DNA from: Rhodocollybia butyracea
Lineage: Eukaryota > Basidiomycota > Agaricomycetes > Agaricales > Omphalotaceae
DNA length: 64,000 nt
Direction: 5' to 3'
NCBI GenBank assembly: GCA_015501585.1
Contig: JADNRY010000080.1
Coordinates: forward strand, 1-64,000
Positions 27,001 to 37,393 of the stretch are shown one piece after another. The notes under the pieces were generated by a model that worked only from the letters and a program-made list of their open reading frames with translations, had not been told where the DNA came from and ran no database searches. The position numbers and the translations under genes are program-made. Positions within the stretch are counted from its first letter, which is position 1; every line of letters begins with the position of its first letter.

Positions 27001-28824
27001 ATGTTCTACTGCTGACATTCCCCAAAGGCAGCTGGCAGTCATTTTGTAAATGCTTGTGTGGTCACATGCTCTAATTTTTTCCTGCCCTGTAAACCAAGCT
27101 GGTAATCAATCCAAAATCAATTTGTAATTTGTTGCTGGCCACAAGCTGGCCATGGACTAAGTTTGTTTGAGAAATGCTATACAGTGAGCCATATCATCAT
27201 GTCTTCTATGTTCAAAATATTCACTTATGGTGTTGCACCCATAACTACTACTACTATGATACTACCACATCAGTGGTGCCTTGAACATTGCATCTCTCAG
27301 GTATCTCTTTCAGGCATTTCTCAAAGATGCCATGACTCAACCAGGACTAGCAAGTGGTCTGGAAGGGAGTTGGAAGGGGGTCCCACACAGGGCTATTGCT
27401 ATACTTCCACCATACATACTAGGACCATACTAATTTGCATGTACTGACATGTTTCTCATTTTTCATGCTTACAGGATGCCTATGTACTAGTCAAGGTGTA
27501 GCCTAGGCTACTGTTACTGTGCCAATTAGTAGTAGAGGTTTTTATTCATATTAAATTATTATCTATAATTTTCTTTCAGGCTATTCTCAGGGCCCTCAGT
27601 TGTTCATTAGATACTTGTGGTCACTGGTTACTTTTAACTTGAGGGTAGGTCTCTATGTTCGTACACTTGACAGTACTTAGCAGCCTGACAATGTCTGGCC
27701 AGCTAAGCATTGATCCCTTTAAAACGGTTCTGTATCTGAAGACTGGCATTATGCTGTACTACATTTAACGTAGGAACTTTTTGATGTTTTCCTCGCTTCT
27801 TGTTGTATCCTGAGGGATACCAGCAGTCTGCAAGGACAAGGGAGCCTAGCCCGTGGAGAAAGGATACAAAGATCGTAAAGGAGCGCCTGCGGGCACTCCG
27901 TATTGGAGTTTACATTACATTACAACAACTCAATGGACTGGTTATATGCTTTACCGGCCACTGCCTAGGGCAACACCGTTCCACTGCGTTAAACGCAGTT
28001 GCAAATCAACTGCCACGGTCCTTGCCCGCTGTGTGAACTGTGCACAATCAAAATGGTAGTTACAACTTTGATTTTGATTTATAGCTATGTAAGAACTCTC
28101 AGTAATAGTGATAAATGCTATATGCTATGTTTTAGTACTTATTATTATAATACTTACAATGTTTTGAGTGGTATATCACTGGCATTTGCAACGGTTCAGA
28201 CTGGTGTAACTGGTACAAACTCACAGACTGCACTGAACCTGCACCGGTGCAGCAGTTTACATCAGTTCAGTGCAAGGTTTAGTGATATTTGAAAATTATA
28301 GCACCGGTGCAGTTCCCGGTTTTCTCAAATTAGGGCAAAAAACCAAACTGAACCAAACTTTAAAACCCTAGCAATAGCAAGGGCCCGGCAACAGTGGCAG
28401 CCGCAGGTCCAATGCTGGAGACAAGGGGTTTGGTGCAGTGTTTGACAGTGAAGACACAGGAGCTCCCAAGGTGCACATTGTCGGGGCGGAGGAAGGTGGA
28501 GCTTTCAGCATCAAGTCGAAAGTGGAGGGATCAGATCATCACCCAGACAATAGCCCAAAACTGGACATTAGGAAGGAAATTGAGAGCAAGATGGGGATAA
28601 CGGATTTAGAAGACGTGATAGAGCTCAACAGTGATGACAATGCAGATGGAAAGGAGGGAAATATACAATCCCTGAGCACAAGCACAAATTCTGGCAAGGT
28701 GGAAGAACAAGGCGTGGCAGGGAAAAAACTCAAAGGGCAAAAAAAACACCAGAGGAGCAAAAAGCCCCGGGAACACTGGGGTGCAGAGAAATCTAAGGTC
28801 CAAGACAATGGCTGGAAGCAATGA
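24025..28824 (+). pseudogene. Broken gene with highly charged C-terminus, split by a hAT-like element
   Basis: Starting at the ATG at 24025 (MSGGNKCPNSASVHSQKK), pieces read in order are SQDSTSDSLHTLDNETQQDS with a (GDKGDEGDN)n stretch (24440-24610), VIEDVTKEKKKKNKQNGTRA and ICLLDMFPSDKMFAWEVLEE (24677-25050), RTLVYPYFGFSSVDEGGP (about 25065), LGNPLYSLLIAQILHPFLVN (25300-25360) and LYNGACKWNEAEYTYLSKKP (25510-25580). A Lys/Glu-rich run follows (25840-26530). After the inserted element, SNAGDKGFGAVFDSEDTGAP to KSKVQDNGWKQ ends at 28824. The middle part resembles what I remember of the fungal DUF6532 type (charged N-terminus, P-D-M-AW, L-HP, AL-EW), but this is uncertain. Several frame changes exist besides the insertion. 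A short further exon may lie at 29025-29090. Confidence 0.5.
26536..28370. mobile_element. hAT-like non-autonomous element, about 1.84 kb
   Basis: The left end TAGGGTTCGAAAGTGCAGTT and the right end, reversed TAGGGTTTTAAAGTTTGGTT, form degenerate terminal repeats. GCGATAGC (26528-26535) and GCAATAGC (28371-28378) flank it, an 8-bp target duplication with one mismatch. A longer inverted repeat lies inside: 26755-26860 pairs with 27930-28035 over about 105 bases (containing GGCAAGGACCGTGGCAGTTG). The region between holds no recognisable transposase. Removing the element plus one duplication rejoins Ser/Asn/Asp-rich coding sequence, so the insertion broke a gene. Confidence 0.82.
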
Positions 28825-29172
28825 GGGTCGGTAACACAAAATATTCAGTTGTTTTTTGCTACTCTTTGCATCATCCATTTGCTTCATTCACTGTCTGCTC
28901 CATTCATCATTTGCTTCATTCACCTTTCATATCTGCATTTGCTCATTCTGCTGTACATATATTGTCCTATCAAATATTATTTGAGTACAGGAATATCCCA
29001 CTGTTGCTTATTTCAGGAAAGCAAAAATGATTTCAGAACTAAATTTAAAACTGCCAGCAGCTCTGTGGAGCTTCCTTGGGTCATTGTTTGAAAGTTGGGG
29101 CTCAGCCATAGCTGTTCTGAGGTATGTCTGGGGGTTTGAAGAGATGTTCCGCAACAGCCTGAAGACAGACCA

Positions 29173-29270
29173 CGACATCCCTGGGACAGCCTAGGAACAT
29201 CCCAAGACATTCCTGGGACAGCCTAAGGACATCCGAGACATTCCTGGGACAGCCCAGGAACAACCATGGG
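29173..29270. repeat. Three tandem units of about 32 bp
   Basis: Units begin GACATCCCTGGGACAGCC, GACATTCCTGGGACAGCC and GACATTCCTGGGACAGCC, each followed by variants of TAGGAACATCCCAA. The stretch 29271-29981 holds no supported gene. Confidence 0.75.
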
Positions 29271-29981
29271 ATGTTCTAGACAGTACTATAGGAAAGTTCA
29301 AGTGCAGCCATAGCTATTTAAAGATATATCTGAGGGATTCACAGAGGCATTAGGGATGCTTCCTGGGCAGGACAGGAGGCAAGTCAGTTTCTTCTTCGCA
29401 AACCTCAACTGCTCACAGAGTATTAAGAATTTTACAAAGTCATTTTGAAAGCTCTACATGGAACCTTTGTAATAATCAAAGGATGTTTCTCTGTAACCTC
29501 TGATAGGTATTGTCCTCTCAAGAGATATCTCAGAGGTATTCTAATTATCCTCCAGGCTCCTTGACTGTTCTTTAGCTACATCTGAAGCTTACAGAAGCTA
29601 CTTGAGGGACATCTTGAGGATAGCCTCAAGTACTCTCCTGGGTCTCCTTTGTTGCCTAGAAACTGAGGGAATTATAGCTTGTCCCCTGGCAGCCTATGAG
29701 ATCTAGAGCTTCCAGGTCATTGGAGCACCCGGAGCCAATGCCATATCTCAGTGTCAATATTTTGTCACTAAGGGCCAGACCGGGCCACCTAACTTTTGCA
29801 AGCAACCGGGTACTTCACGGCCACTGCTTAGTTGTCATACTGTCTTGCTATTTGTCACTCCTTCGAAGGTATTTTACTTTACATTTGCATATTGTTAACC
29901 AGTATGACATAGGAACATGTACAGCTTGCTGCAGTCCAACTATGCTCATGGAGCGGAGTCGAGAGTCGCCGTTGTTCAGAC

Positions 29982-30437
29982 TCAGTGGGTAGTAGCAGGA
30001 GTGCAGCCGACGGAGATAATCACATTCAAAGCACCTGCAAGGTTTCAGTCAGCATTTAAGTCATAGAATCACGAATGTTCCGTATATTACTCTTTGTGCA
30101 GCAGAGAGTGTGAGCAGGGCCACTACGAATATAATGATGAACATGATCAAGGTTGAACAAATATATATGATTACAGAATGACTTACCAGGAGTCGCCACA
30201 AGGAACGTTTAAGCTGGAGCAACTAAAACCAACAGTACCAGTTATATTGCTGGTGTTGATACCACCACGTTTAAGGAGCGCAACGATTGCGCGGGTTTTC
30301 AAAACTTCGGCAGCAGTTGCGGTCCTCTCGCAGCACTGAATGAAACCAGTGGAGCAGGTACTACTGGCCAGTGACGTTGGGTTAGCAACTATGAGAGTAG
30401 CAAGAGCGGCAGTAACAAGAGCGAGCTTAAACTGCAT
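29982..30437 (-). CDS. Class I hydrophobin, about 111 residues
   Basis: A small secreted protein that self-assembles into an amphipathic layer on hyphae and spores. The start is the ATG at 30437, giving the signal peptide MQFKLALVTAALATLIVA. Three exons (30437-30187, 30122-30091, 30034-29982) join across introns of 64 and 56 nt with good GT-AG ends. Cysteines follow the hydrophobin order: C (STCSTG), CC (IQCCERT), C (GFSCSS), C (GDSC), CC (TLCCTK), C (VGCTP). The C1-CC gap is 6 residues, CC to C4 is 36, C5 to CC is 6, and CC to C8 is 12, all in the class I range. An extra cysteine (NVPC) lies three residues before C5, making nine. The tail IISVGCTPATTH matches the family ending. One N-glycosylation-type site, NIT, is present. 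Intact, with no frame break. A TATA box lies upstream. Confidence 0.93.
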
Positions 30438-30518
30438 AACGGGTCTGAGTAATGAAGAGTAGAGTACTTGAACAACGAGTTTTGTAAGTGAGGAAGTTCC
30501 TCCCAACTTTGGGATAGC

Positions 30519-30525
30519 TTTTATA
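30519..30525 (-). promoter_or_regulatory. TATA box of the hydrophobin gene
   Basis: TATAAAA on the minus strand (GGTATAAAAGC) lies about 82 bases upstream of the hydrophobin ATG, a strong core promoter as expected for an abundantly expressed gene. Confidence 0.7.
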
Positions 30526-30559
30526 CCTTTTCTCTGCTACATACAGATCCCAATCCTGC

Positions 30560-31450
30560 CAAGGTGGGATCCGATGCGTACTCAGTATTACTGGTCCCCT
30601 CTAACCACGCTGACCCCCAGTCCCAAGAATGATCCTCTTTATCATTACGAGTGGCGCAAAAATGGGACAACAGACTGTATTGAGGCGGAACAAGTCACTG
30701 TTATACTACTATGTAGTACATTCAAAGCTTTCGGATCCTCATTTGTTCTCGGAGGTCATGTAGTCATTTCATCTTGGAGGTCGAAATTGCCTTTACATTC
30801 CTTGATCCTTGAGTGGTAAATATGTATTACTGCCCATGGAATACAATACAATATAATCACAGCAAAGGCAATCATACCTGATTAGTTCGTCTCTCAGAGG
30901 CAGACTATAAAATCCCTTGGCACTATGAGTCAAGATTACTGATTAGTTTACTAAGTACTAGACGGCCTAAATAGTTTAATTTGCTCTTTAGCTGAGCCCC
31001 TTTGTCTCTCAATAGTGGAAATCTTCTCTTGTTACTTGCCCGAGTATACTATCAATCAGCAAAAGCTGGGTTGTGTTTGAGGCAACACTGAGAGAGCTTG
31101 TCAGTGCTCCTAGCGCTTCCAGAGCCCCAGAATACTCTGCAGGTATTTATTTGATGCATTTGCTGGGGCAAATGCTTAAAACTCTATAAGTATACAGGTT
31201 TTACTGGTGCATTTTTCCAGATGAGTTATGACCCGCAAAGTGATATTTACTTGTTCTTGTGTTCTATCATGTAAATGGTTTGCTTCATCCAAAAATAAGT
31301 ATCGTTCGGGCCGAATGAAAGCCAAAGTGTAGTATACCGGACGCTTTTTCAGACAGTGTACCAAGTGTATCATACACTTGAATCAGAAACGCCGATAACA
31401 TCAGGAAAACAGTCCTAGAGTAATGTATTGAATATTACTCCAACTTAGCT
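30560..31450. other. Intergenic, nothing recognised
   Basis: No supported gene and no clear repeat. It should contain upstream regulatory sequence of the hydrophobin gene. Confidence 0.4.
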
Positions 31451-31458
31451 GAAGTTAT

Positions 31459-31592
31459 CAGAAATTAATAGAAATTACCAGAAATTATCAGAAATTACCC
31501 AAGTCATAAACTTACGAGGTATTACAAGGAATTTTGCGGCCCCCCTCAGCATATTATTCAAAATTAACAGAAATTAACAGAAATTAACAGTA
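31459..31592. repeat. Two short tandem arrays of AGAAATTA words
   Basis: At 31459-31500 about four to five units of CAGAAATTA(T/C)(C) occur, and at 31560-31592 three exact units of AGAAATTAAC. They are separated by about 60 bases and are probably related. Sequence from 31600 to 32480 holds no supported gene; a small hairpin (CCGGCAAC/GTTGCCGG) lies at 32302-32323. Confidence 0.7.
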
Positions 31593-32481
31593 AGTTAGAC
31601 TTAAATAGCAGACCATTACATAGCAATTATTCAATGCTATTGGGACAGAACTTAGAAGACTCAAAGAAGAGTCAAAGAAACAACAGGAAAGCGAAGAATG
31701 ATAGTTATTATTGCTACAAAGTACATGCAACTACAAGCTACAAAAACTGGATTCTAACAACAAGCCATCTAACAACATGCTATGAACATCCAACTCCAGC
31801 GACCTGCAAAAAAAAAACTTAGCTCAAGAATAGCATTCAAGCAAAAGCAAAAGGAACACACCAAAAAATAGGAAGCAAGAAGATAAAGCAGCTATGAAAC
31901 AGCGGGAGAATGTAAGCGAGCAATGGCATTCAGGTGAGAGACCATGTACCTAGATATGTAGCTTCCCACATCAATGACTGGTCATGTCAGGACAATTCAC
32001 ATCATATGCATGGACCACTGAGGCCCTGATAAGCGAAAATGCTAGTGTACAGAGTTGCCTAAAGTAGGAAATCCTGCGAAAACAATAAGAATCTGAACTG
32101 CAGTGTCAACAATACAGTTGTGCACCTTTCGAAGCCTCGTGTGACCTGAAATACTGTTGATCATAGCTGTTAACCCATGCTATAATGATATAAGAGCTTT
32201 GAGACTCGGCACGAAAAGGAAATGAGTGAAGTGAGGTGTTGGTGAAGGGAAGAAAGGACACGTATGTCCTGCTGTAAGTTGGCGCTGAGTTTTGTGCGCT
32301 CCCGGCAACACTCCCGTTGCCGGTAGTAACGGCATATCATTTAAATATGGACTTCGAATTTCTTATTCGAAGGCTTAATCCCGGGATGTACAAGACGTGA
32401 TGCCCAGTGAGAATCAACATAATGAGATTGGTTGGAAATGATTCAGACTGGTTAGGATCTGTTAGGATCGGTTGAAATAGC

Positions 32482-33537
32482 ATGAGCTCGATTAATACCG
32501 GTTCCAGCCCGGCTGAATCGGATTCAGCACAATTAGATAATCTTGTGATCTGTTCTTTTTGGTTCTCCACGACCTTCACCACTCTTATCAATGTAAATGC
32601 GCAAATTCTACATGTTCAACGAAAACACAGAGCCAAAAATGCCGTACCAAATTCATTTAATAATCCACATCTTCATTATGAACCGCAAACGTCGCCTTTC
32701 CGATTACTTGCGCTCAAACCCAAGAATTCCATCGGCGTGGGGCACTCCTGCAGCATTCAAATGTTTGAGAGCATAAGTTTCCATTTTACTCCTCATTAAA
32801 CAATCTAATCATTTCCTGCTCTAGTCACTACACAACTTATGACGAATCCAAACATATTGATGATGGGTATATTTCGGAAGACTGGCTTGATAGTTTTGGC
32901 GGTGGACAGCAAACATATGCTTATCTGAATCATATATTCAACGGAACGGGCAACGACAGCATGTACAGGCATGTAGAGGGAGTCGATGATAGCGGATATG
33001 AGCAGATGGAGGGATTTGACAATGTGCAGACTCAGCTGAGAGAGGATATCAATCATGGTCAGGCTGTTGAGACCAATGAAGGACAAAACCGGTATGTCTC
33101 TCTCGCTCACTGTTTCTTATGCTTACCTTTTTGCAGGATCACTTGCAATGTTACTGGTGCGTAGTCATAGGCTTTCCATTCATTTATTCACTTAACAGCT
33201 TCCATCAGTCACGAAGATTTCAGTACATGTTCAAACCGTCGATGCTACAGAAGGATATCACAAGCTTGCAGATCGAATAGCGGGATTGGAAACGGAAATG
33301 ATTGCACTGCGTCACGAGCAGGAATTTCAACGCTTTTTGTCTACATCTCCAGCTGATCAAACGATCGCAGATCTCAAAGAGGCGCTTAAGAAAATGACAG
33401 AGGATTGGAATAAGGCAATCATTGAGCGTAATTGTCTGCGAGCGACACTGGAAACTACGGGATACGAGGCCAATGAGTTGAAAAGGAGAATTGATGGACT
33501 TGTTAAAAATATTGACGGTGCTGTTGAAATGATGTGA
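32482..33537 (+). CDS. Coiled-coil protein of unknown function
   Basis: The frame opens at 32482 (MSSINTGSSPAESDSAQLDN), although a later start is possible. Likely exons are joined across introns near 32772-32830 (acceptor CTCTAG), 33094-33136 (GTATGT to TTGCAG) and 33160-33209 (GTGCGT to ATCAG). Readable segments are FNNPHLHYEPQTSPFRLLAL, YDESKHIDDGYISEDWLDSF, YLNHIFNGTGNDSMYRHVEG, ISVHVQTVDATEGYHKLADR and the coiled-coil LETEMIALRHEQEFQRFLST with DLKEALKKMTEDWNKAIIER, ending at the TGA at 33535. No frame break was found with these introns. No domain was recognised. It sits just upstream of the transposase gene in the same orientation and could be either a host gene or a passenger of that transposon. 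Confidence 0.6.
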
Positions 33538-33708
33538 TGCGATTGTTTCGTGTGTCTCTACGTACCAATTAGGATTAATATGATTAATATTCTTTGAGAT
33601 GTTGATTTGATCTACTGTATAACATTGTGCTTGTTGTTGTTTGCCATGCTATGATGATCTTTTTCATGTTCTGTAGCTGTTTAATAAGGATGTGTTTTCT
33701 GTTCATCA

Positions 33709-36700
33709 ATGCCCTCAGAAACCCCTCAAACTATGGCTGATGCTGGCTCTACTGACACTATGAAGCGTTGCTTCTGTTCAAGGTGTGGAGGTCCTGATGG
33801 ACCTGGCACACTCAAGCCAAAGTCAACTTACTACCGTCATATGAGCAAGGCAAATGGTACATCTAAACGTGGCCAGCAACAAAGGATACAGATGGCTGTT
33901 CCTACCCAAACCTTAGCTCCACCTGTTCCCTCCCTCAGCCAGCCAACAGGGGCTTCTTCTGTTGATGAGAGTGATATTGGACTTGGAGTTGATGATTTTG
34001 GGTCAGGTATTGATGATTTTGAGATGAATATTCCATCACCAGATGTAAGTTTGTCTTACCTTCAAAACTTAAAAAACATTCTGACAACATAACAGACTGC
34101 TGCTGGCTCAGCTCCAGGCCTAGGACAACCACCATCAGAATCTGACTTGGGCTCAATATCCCACATTGAGCATGAAGAAATGGAGGAAGTTCAGCAGAGC
34201 AACACACACTTGCGCAACTCTGACCAACTTCCCTCTGATGAGCATTTGGAGACTGACAATCCCAATTTTGTGCCTCAAATTGGGGACATTGCTATTGCAG
34301 TCAACTTTGTTAATGAAATGAAAAATGCCAAACTTGGTAGTGATATTGAACCACTTCCTACCGACCTTCTAAATCAGCTTCAGAAACCCCCAGAGCATAT
34401 TCTCACTATTGATGATTCTGATGACCGGTTGTCATTGGACATTTATCTTGCACTTACAAATGCCTCTCAAGAGTCTTATAACCGAGTCCGGGATAGTGTC
34501 CTACGCCGCTATCCAGATTCAAAAATCTTGACCTATCACAGGGTTAAACGACTGGTTGAGACACTTAGTGGTGTTAGTCCAATCCGGCGTGACATGTGTG
34601 TCAATTCTTGCATTGGGTACACTGGTCCATTTCCTGCCCTCACTAGTTGTCCACATTGCGGTGAATCTCGCTATGAGATAAAAAAGGGAAAGCAGATTGC
34701 AAGGAAGGAATTTACAACAATTCCCCTAGCTCCACAGCTCCAAGCTTTGCGCCACACCAAAGAAGGGTCAGCAGCATTTCAGTACCGGTCACAGTATACT
34801 GAAAGTGTATTGGAGGAGCTAGAGAACCATGAGGGTGTCAAACAGTCACCATACACAGACTTTTTTGATGGCTCTGACTATCTCAAAGCTGTGGATGAAG
34901 GAAAAATTGATGATGATGATATAGTTGTTATGCTCTCAATTGATGGAGCACAACTCTATCGCAATAAGACTTCAGATTGTTGGATGTATATCTGGGTTAT
35001 TTTGGATCATGATCCTGGCCAGCATTACAAAGTGCGACGAGTTCTGCCAGGTGGATTCATTCCAGGGCCTAACAAACCACGGAACACAGATAGCTTTCTT
35101 TTCCCTGGGCTGTATCACATTTCAGCAGTGCAAAGACAAGGTGGTATTAAAATTTGGGATGCACTTCAAGAGGCTACCATAATTTCCAACATTTTTCTTG
35201 CGCTTGTTTGTGCAGACACTCCAGCTATGGCTTGTATGACAGGCTTTGTTGGACACCAGGGAAAAATGCACTGTCGGTTTTATTGCCCTATTCAAGGAAG
35301 GCTGAAAGACAGGCACTATTATCCTGCCCTTTTGAAGCCTGACAATTTTGATTCTGGTCATCCTGATGTTGACATCCAAAACCTTCTCCTCCATTTCACA
35401 TCTGAATCCTCCTCCAAACGGTACATGGAGAATCTGAACAATCTTATACAATCTCCAAATAAGACACAGTATGCAGCCCGTCGTCTTGAAACAGGAATTG
35501 TTAAACCAAGTATTTTCAGAGGTCTTCATCCTAACCATATTCTTGGCATTCCAGCAATGTTCTCAGGGATGTCATGCATCTTCCAGCACTAAATATCCCT
35601 GATCTGTATCTTTCACTCTGGCGTGGAACTATGGAGTGTGACAAGAATGATAACAAAGATACATGGGACTGGGCTGTTTTTCGGGATATTTCCATCTGGA
35701 AGGAACACGGACGGGAGGTTGCAGCAGCAACACCATATATTCCTGGTTCATTTGACCGCCCACCACGAAACCCAGCTGAAAAAATGAACAGTGGATATAA
35801 AGCTTGGGAATATCTCCTGTATTTTTTTGGTTTGGGTCCATGTCTTTTTTATGGGCGGCTTCCACATAAATACTGGATGCAGTACTGCAAACTTGTTCAG
35901 GGTGTTACTATTCTCCTTCAAGACTCTATAGCTCAAGCAGAAATTAAGGAATCAAATAATCGGCTGTCTGAAGCCTGTGTTGAGTTTGAGGAGCTATATA
36001 TACAGCGCAAGGCTGAACAAATCCATTTTGCTTGGCCAAGTATGCATAATATTGCCCATATGCCTCATGAGGTTCTACGAGTTGGACCTGGGATGATCTC
36101 TTCTCAGTGGACTATGGAACGCACTATTGGGAATCTGGGTGAAGAGATAAATCTACATTCAAACCCTTATGCAAATATTGCTAACTGTGGTGTGCGACGA
36201 TGTCAGATCAATGCTTTAAAAGCTATGATCCCAGATATTGACCCACCAGCAAAACAACCTCATGGTGCTTTGGATATTGGTGATGGATTTGTTTTCTTGC
36301 GTGCAAAGGATAGAACCGCACGTGCTGTTACTGAAGCAGAGGCAGAGGCTTTTCAGGAATATCTGGAAGACCAGGGAGTTGAAGTTGAGGAGAGTTTTCA
36401 CCCTCAAGTGACACGCTGGGCTCGCCTCCGCCTTCCAAATGGACAAATAGCTCGATCTTGTTGGAAAGAGGAACTCAAAGAGCTAAATCATTTACAAATG
36501 ACTCGCAATGTTAAGGTGCATTTTATTTATACTTCTTACATTTAATTTTAAATAATATTACAGCTTAATCAGAATGGTTCAACAGGATTTGCAGAGATCC
36601 ATTATTTTACAACTTTTGCAGTACATGATACAGTGAAGTTTGTGGCAGTTGGCTCTTTCTATGGTGCACCACATCAGGAACTATATGAACAGTCATCAAG

Positions 36701-36935
36701 AACATATGTTTCTGTCCAACATTTTCGTGATGTAGATATACGGGTATTTGACGCCAAAGCCATTCTATCAGTGGTTACATTATTTCCAGATCCATGCTAT
36801 CCAGTGTTCTTCCAAGATGGTTCTCAAGTTGATCAATATGCTCTTATGCAAAAGCCAGGACTAGGGATTGGACAGAAACTGGGATATAGAGAGAATGATG
36901 GTGAGGAAAATGTTGAGGGCAATGTAGGGGCATAG
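33709..36935 (+). CDS. Tnp2/CACTA-type (Plavaka-like) transposase
   Basis: The start at 33709 (MPSETPQTMADAGS) leads to a Cys-rich N-terminus (CFCSRCGG...STYYRHM). Introns are at 34045-34095 and 36516-36563. Key segments in order are CVNSCIGYTGPFPALTSCPH with CGESRYEIKKGK (a zinc-binding motif), VVMLSIDGAQLYRNKTSDCW (catalytic-core-like), VLPGGFIPGPNKPRNTDSFL, GHQGKMHCRFYCP, GDVMHL-type DVMHLPALNIPDLYLSLWRG, IPGSFDRPPRNPAEKMNSGY, KAWEYLLYFFGLGPCLFYGR, and HMPHEVLRVGPGMISSQWTM with ERTIGNLGEEI. This order matches basidiomycete Tnp2-family transposases related to CACTA/Plavaka. The stop is at 36933. A single-base frame break occurs at 35566-35568, where three Gs stand instead of the four needed to keep the frame. 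Otherwise it is nearly intact. No terminal repeats of its own were found. Confidence 0.85.
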
Positions 36936-37075
36936 TGACAGATACATATCTTATTGACTTTAAACATATTTTCAACTTGTTATGTTTTAATTCATTGCAG
37001 ATCAAATCCTTGAGTTTGATGATATTACACATAGTAAGTAATACAATTTACAAAAAATTGTTACACTGCACTTGT

Positions 37076-37390
37076 TAGTATGCTGCATTCTTTGGTACAC
37101 TACACTCTTTGTTATGCTGCACTCTTTGGTATGCTACACTCTTTGTTATGCCGCACTCTTTGGTATGCTACACTCTTTGATACACTGCACTCTTTGGTAC
37201 ACTACACTCATGCTGCACTCTTTGGTACTGCACTCTTTGTTATGCCATACTCTTTGTTACGCCGCACTCTTTGTTACACCACACTTGTTGGTATGCCGCA
37301 TTCTTTGTTATGCCGCATTTGTTGTTATGCCACACTCATTGGTATGCTACACTCTTTGTTATGCCGCACTCTTGGATATGTCACACTCTT
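37076..37390. repeat. 17-bp minisatellite, left part
   Basis: About 18 tandem copies of a unit close to TTATGCCGCACTCTTTG, with variants TACACTACACT and TATGCTACACT. It starts about 140 bases after the transposase stop and is interrupted at 37394 by a CACTA element, beyond which the same array resumes at 39581. Confidence 0.95.
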
Positions 37391-37393
37391 TGT

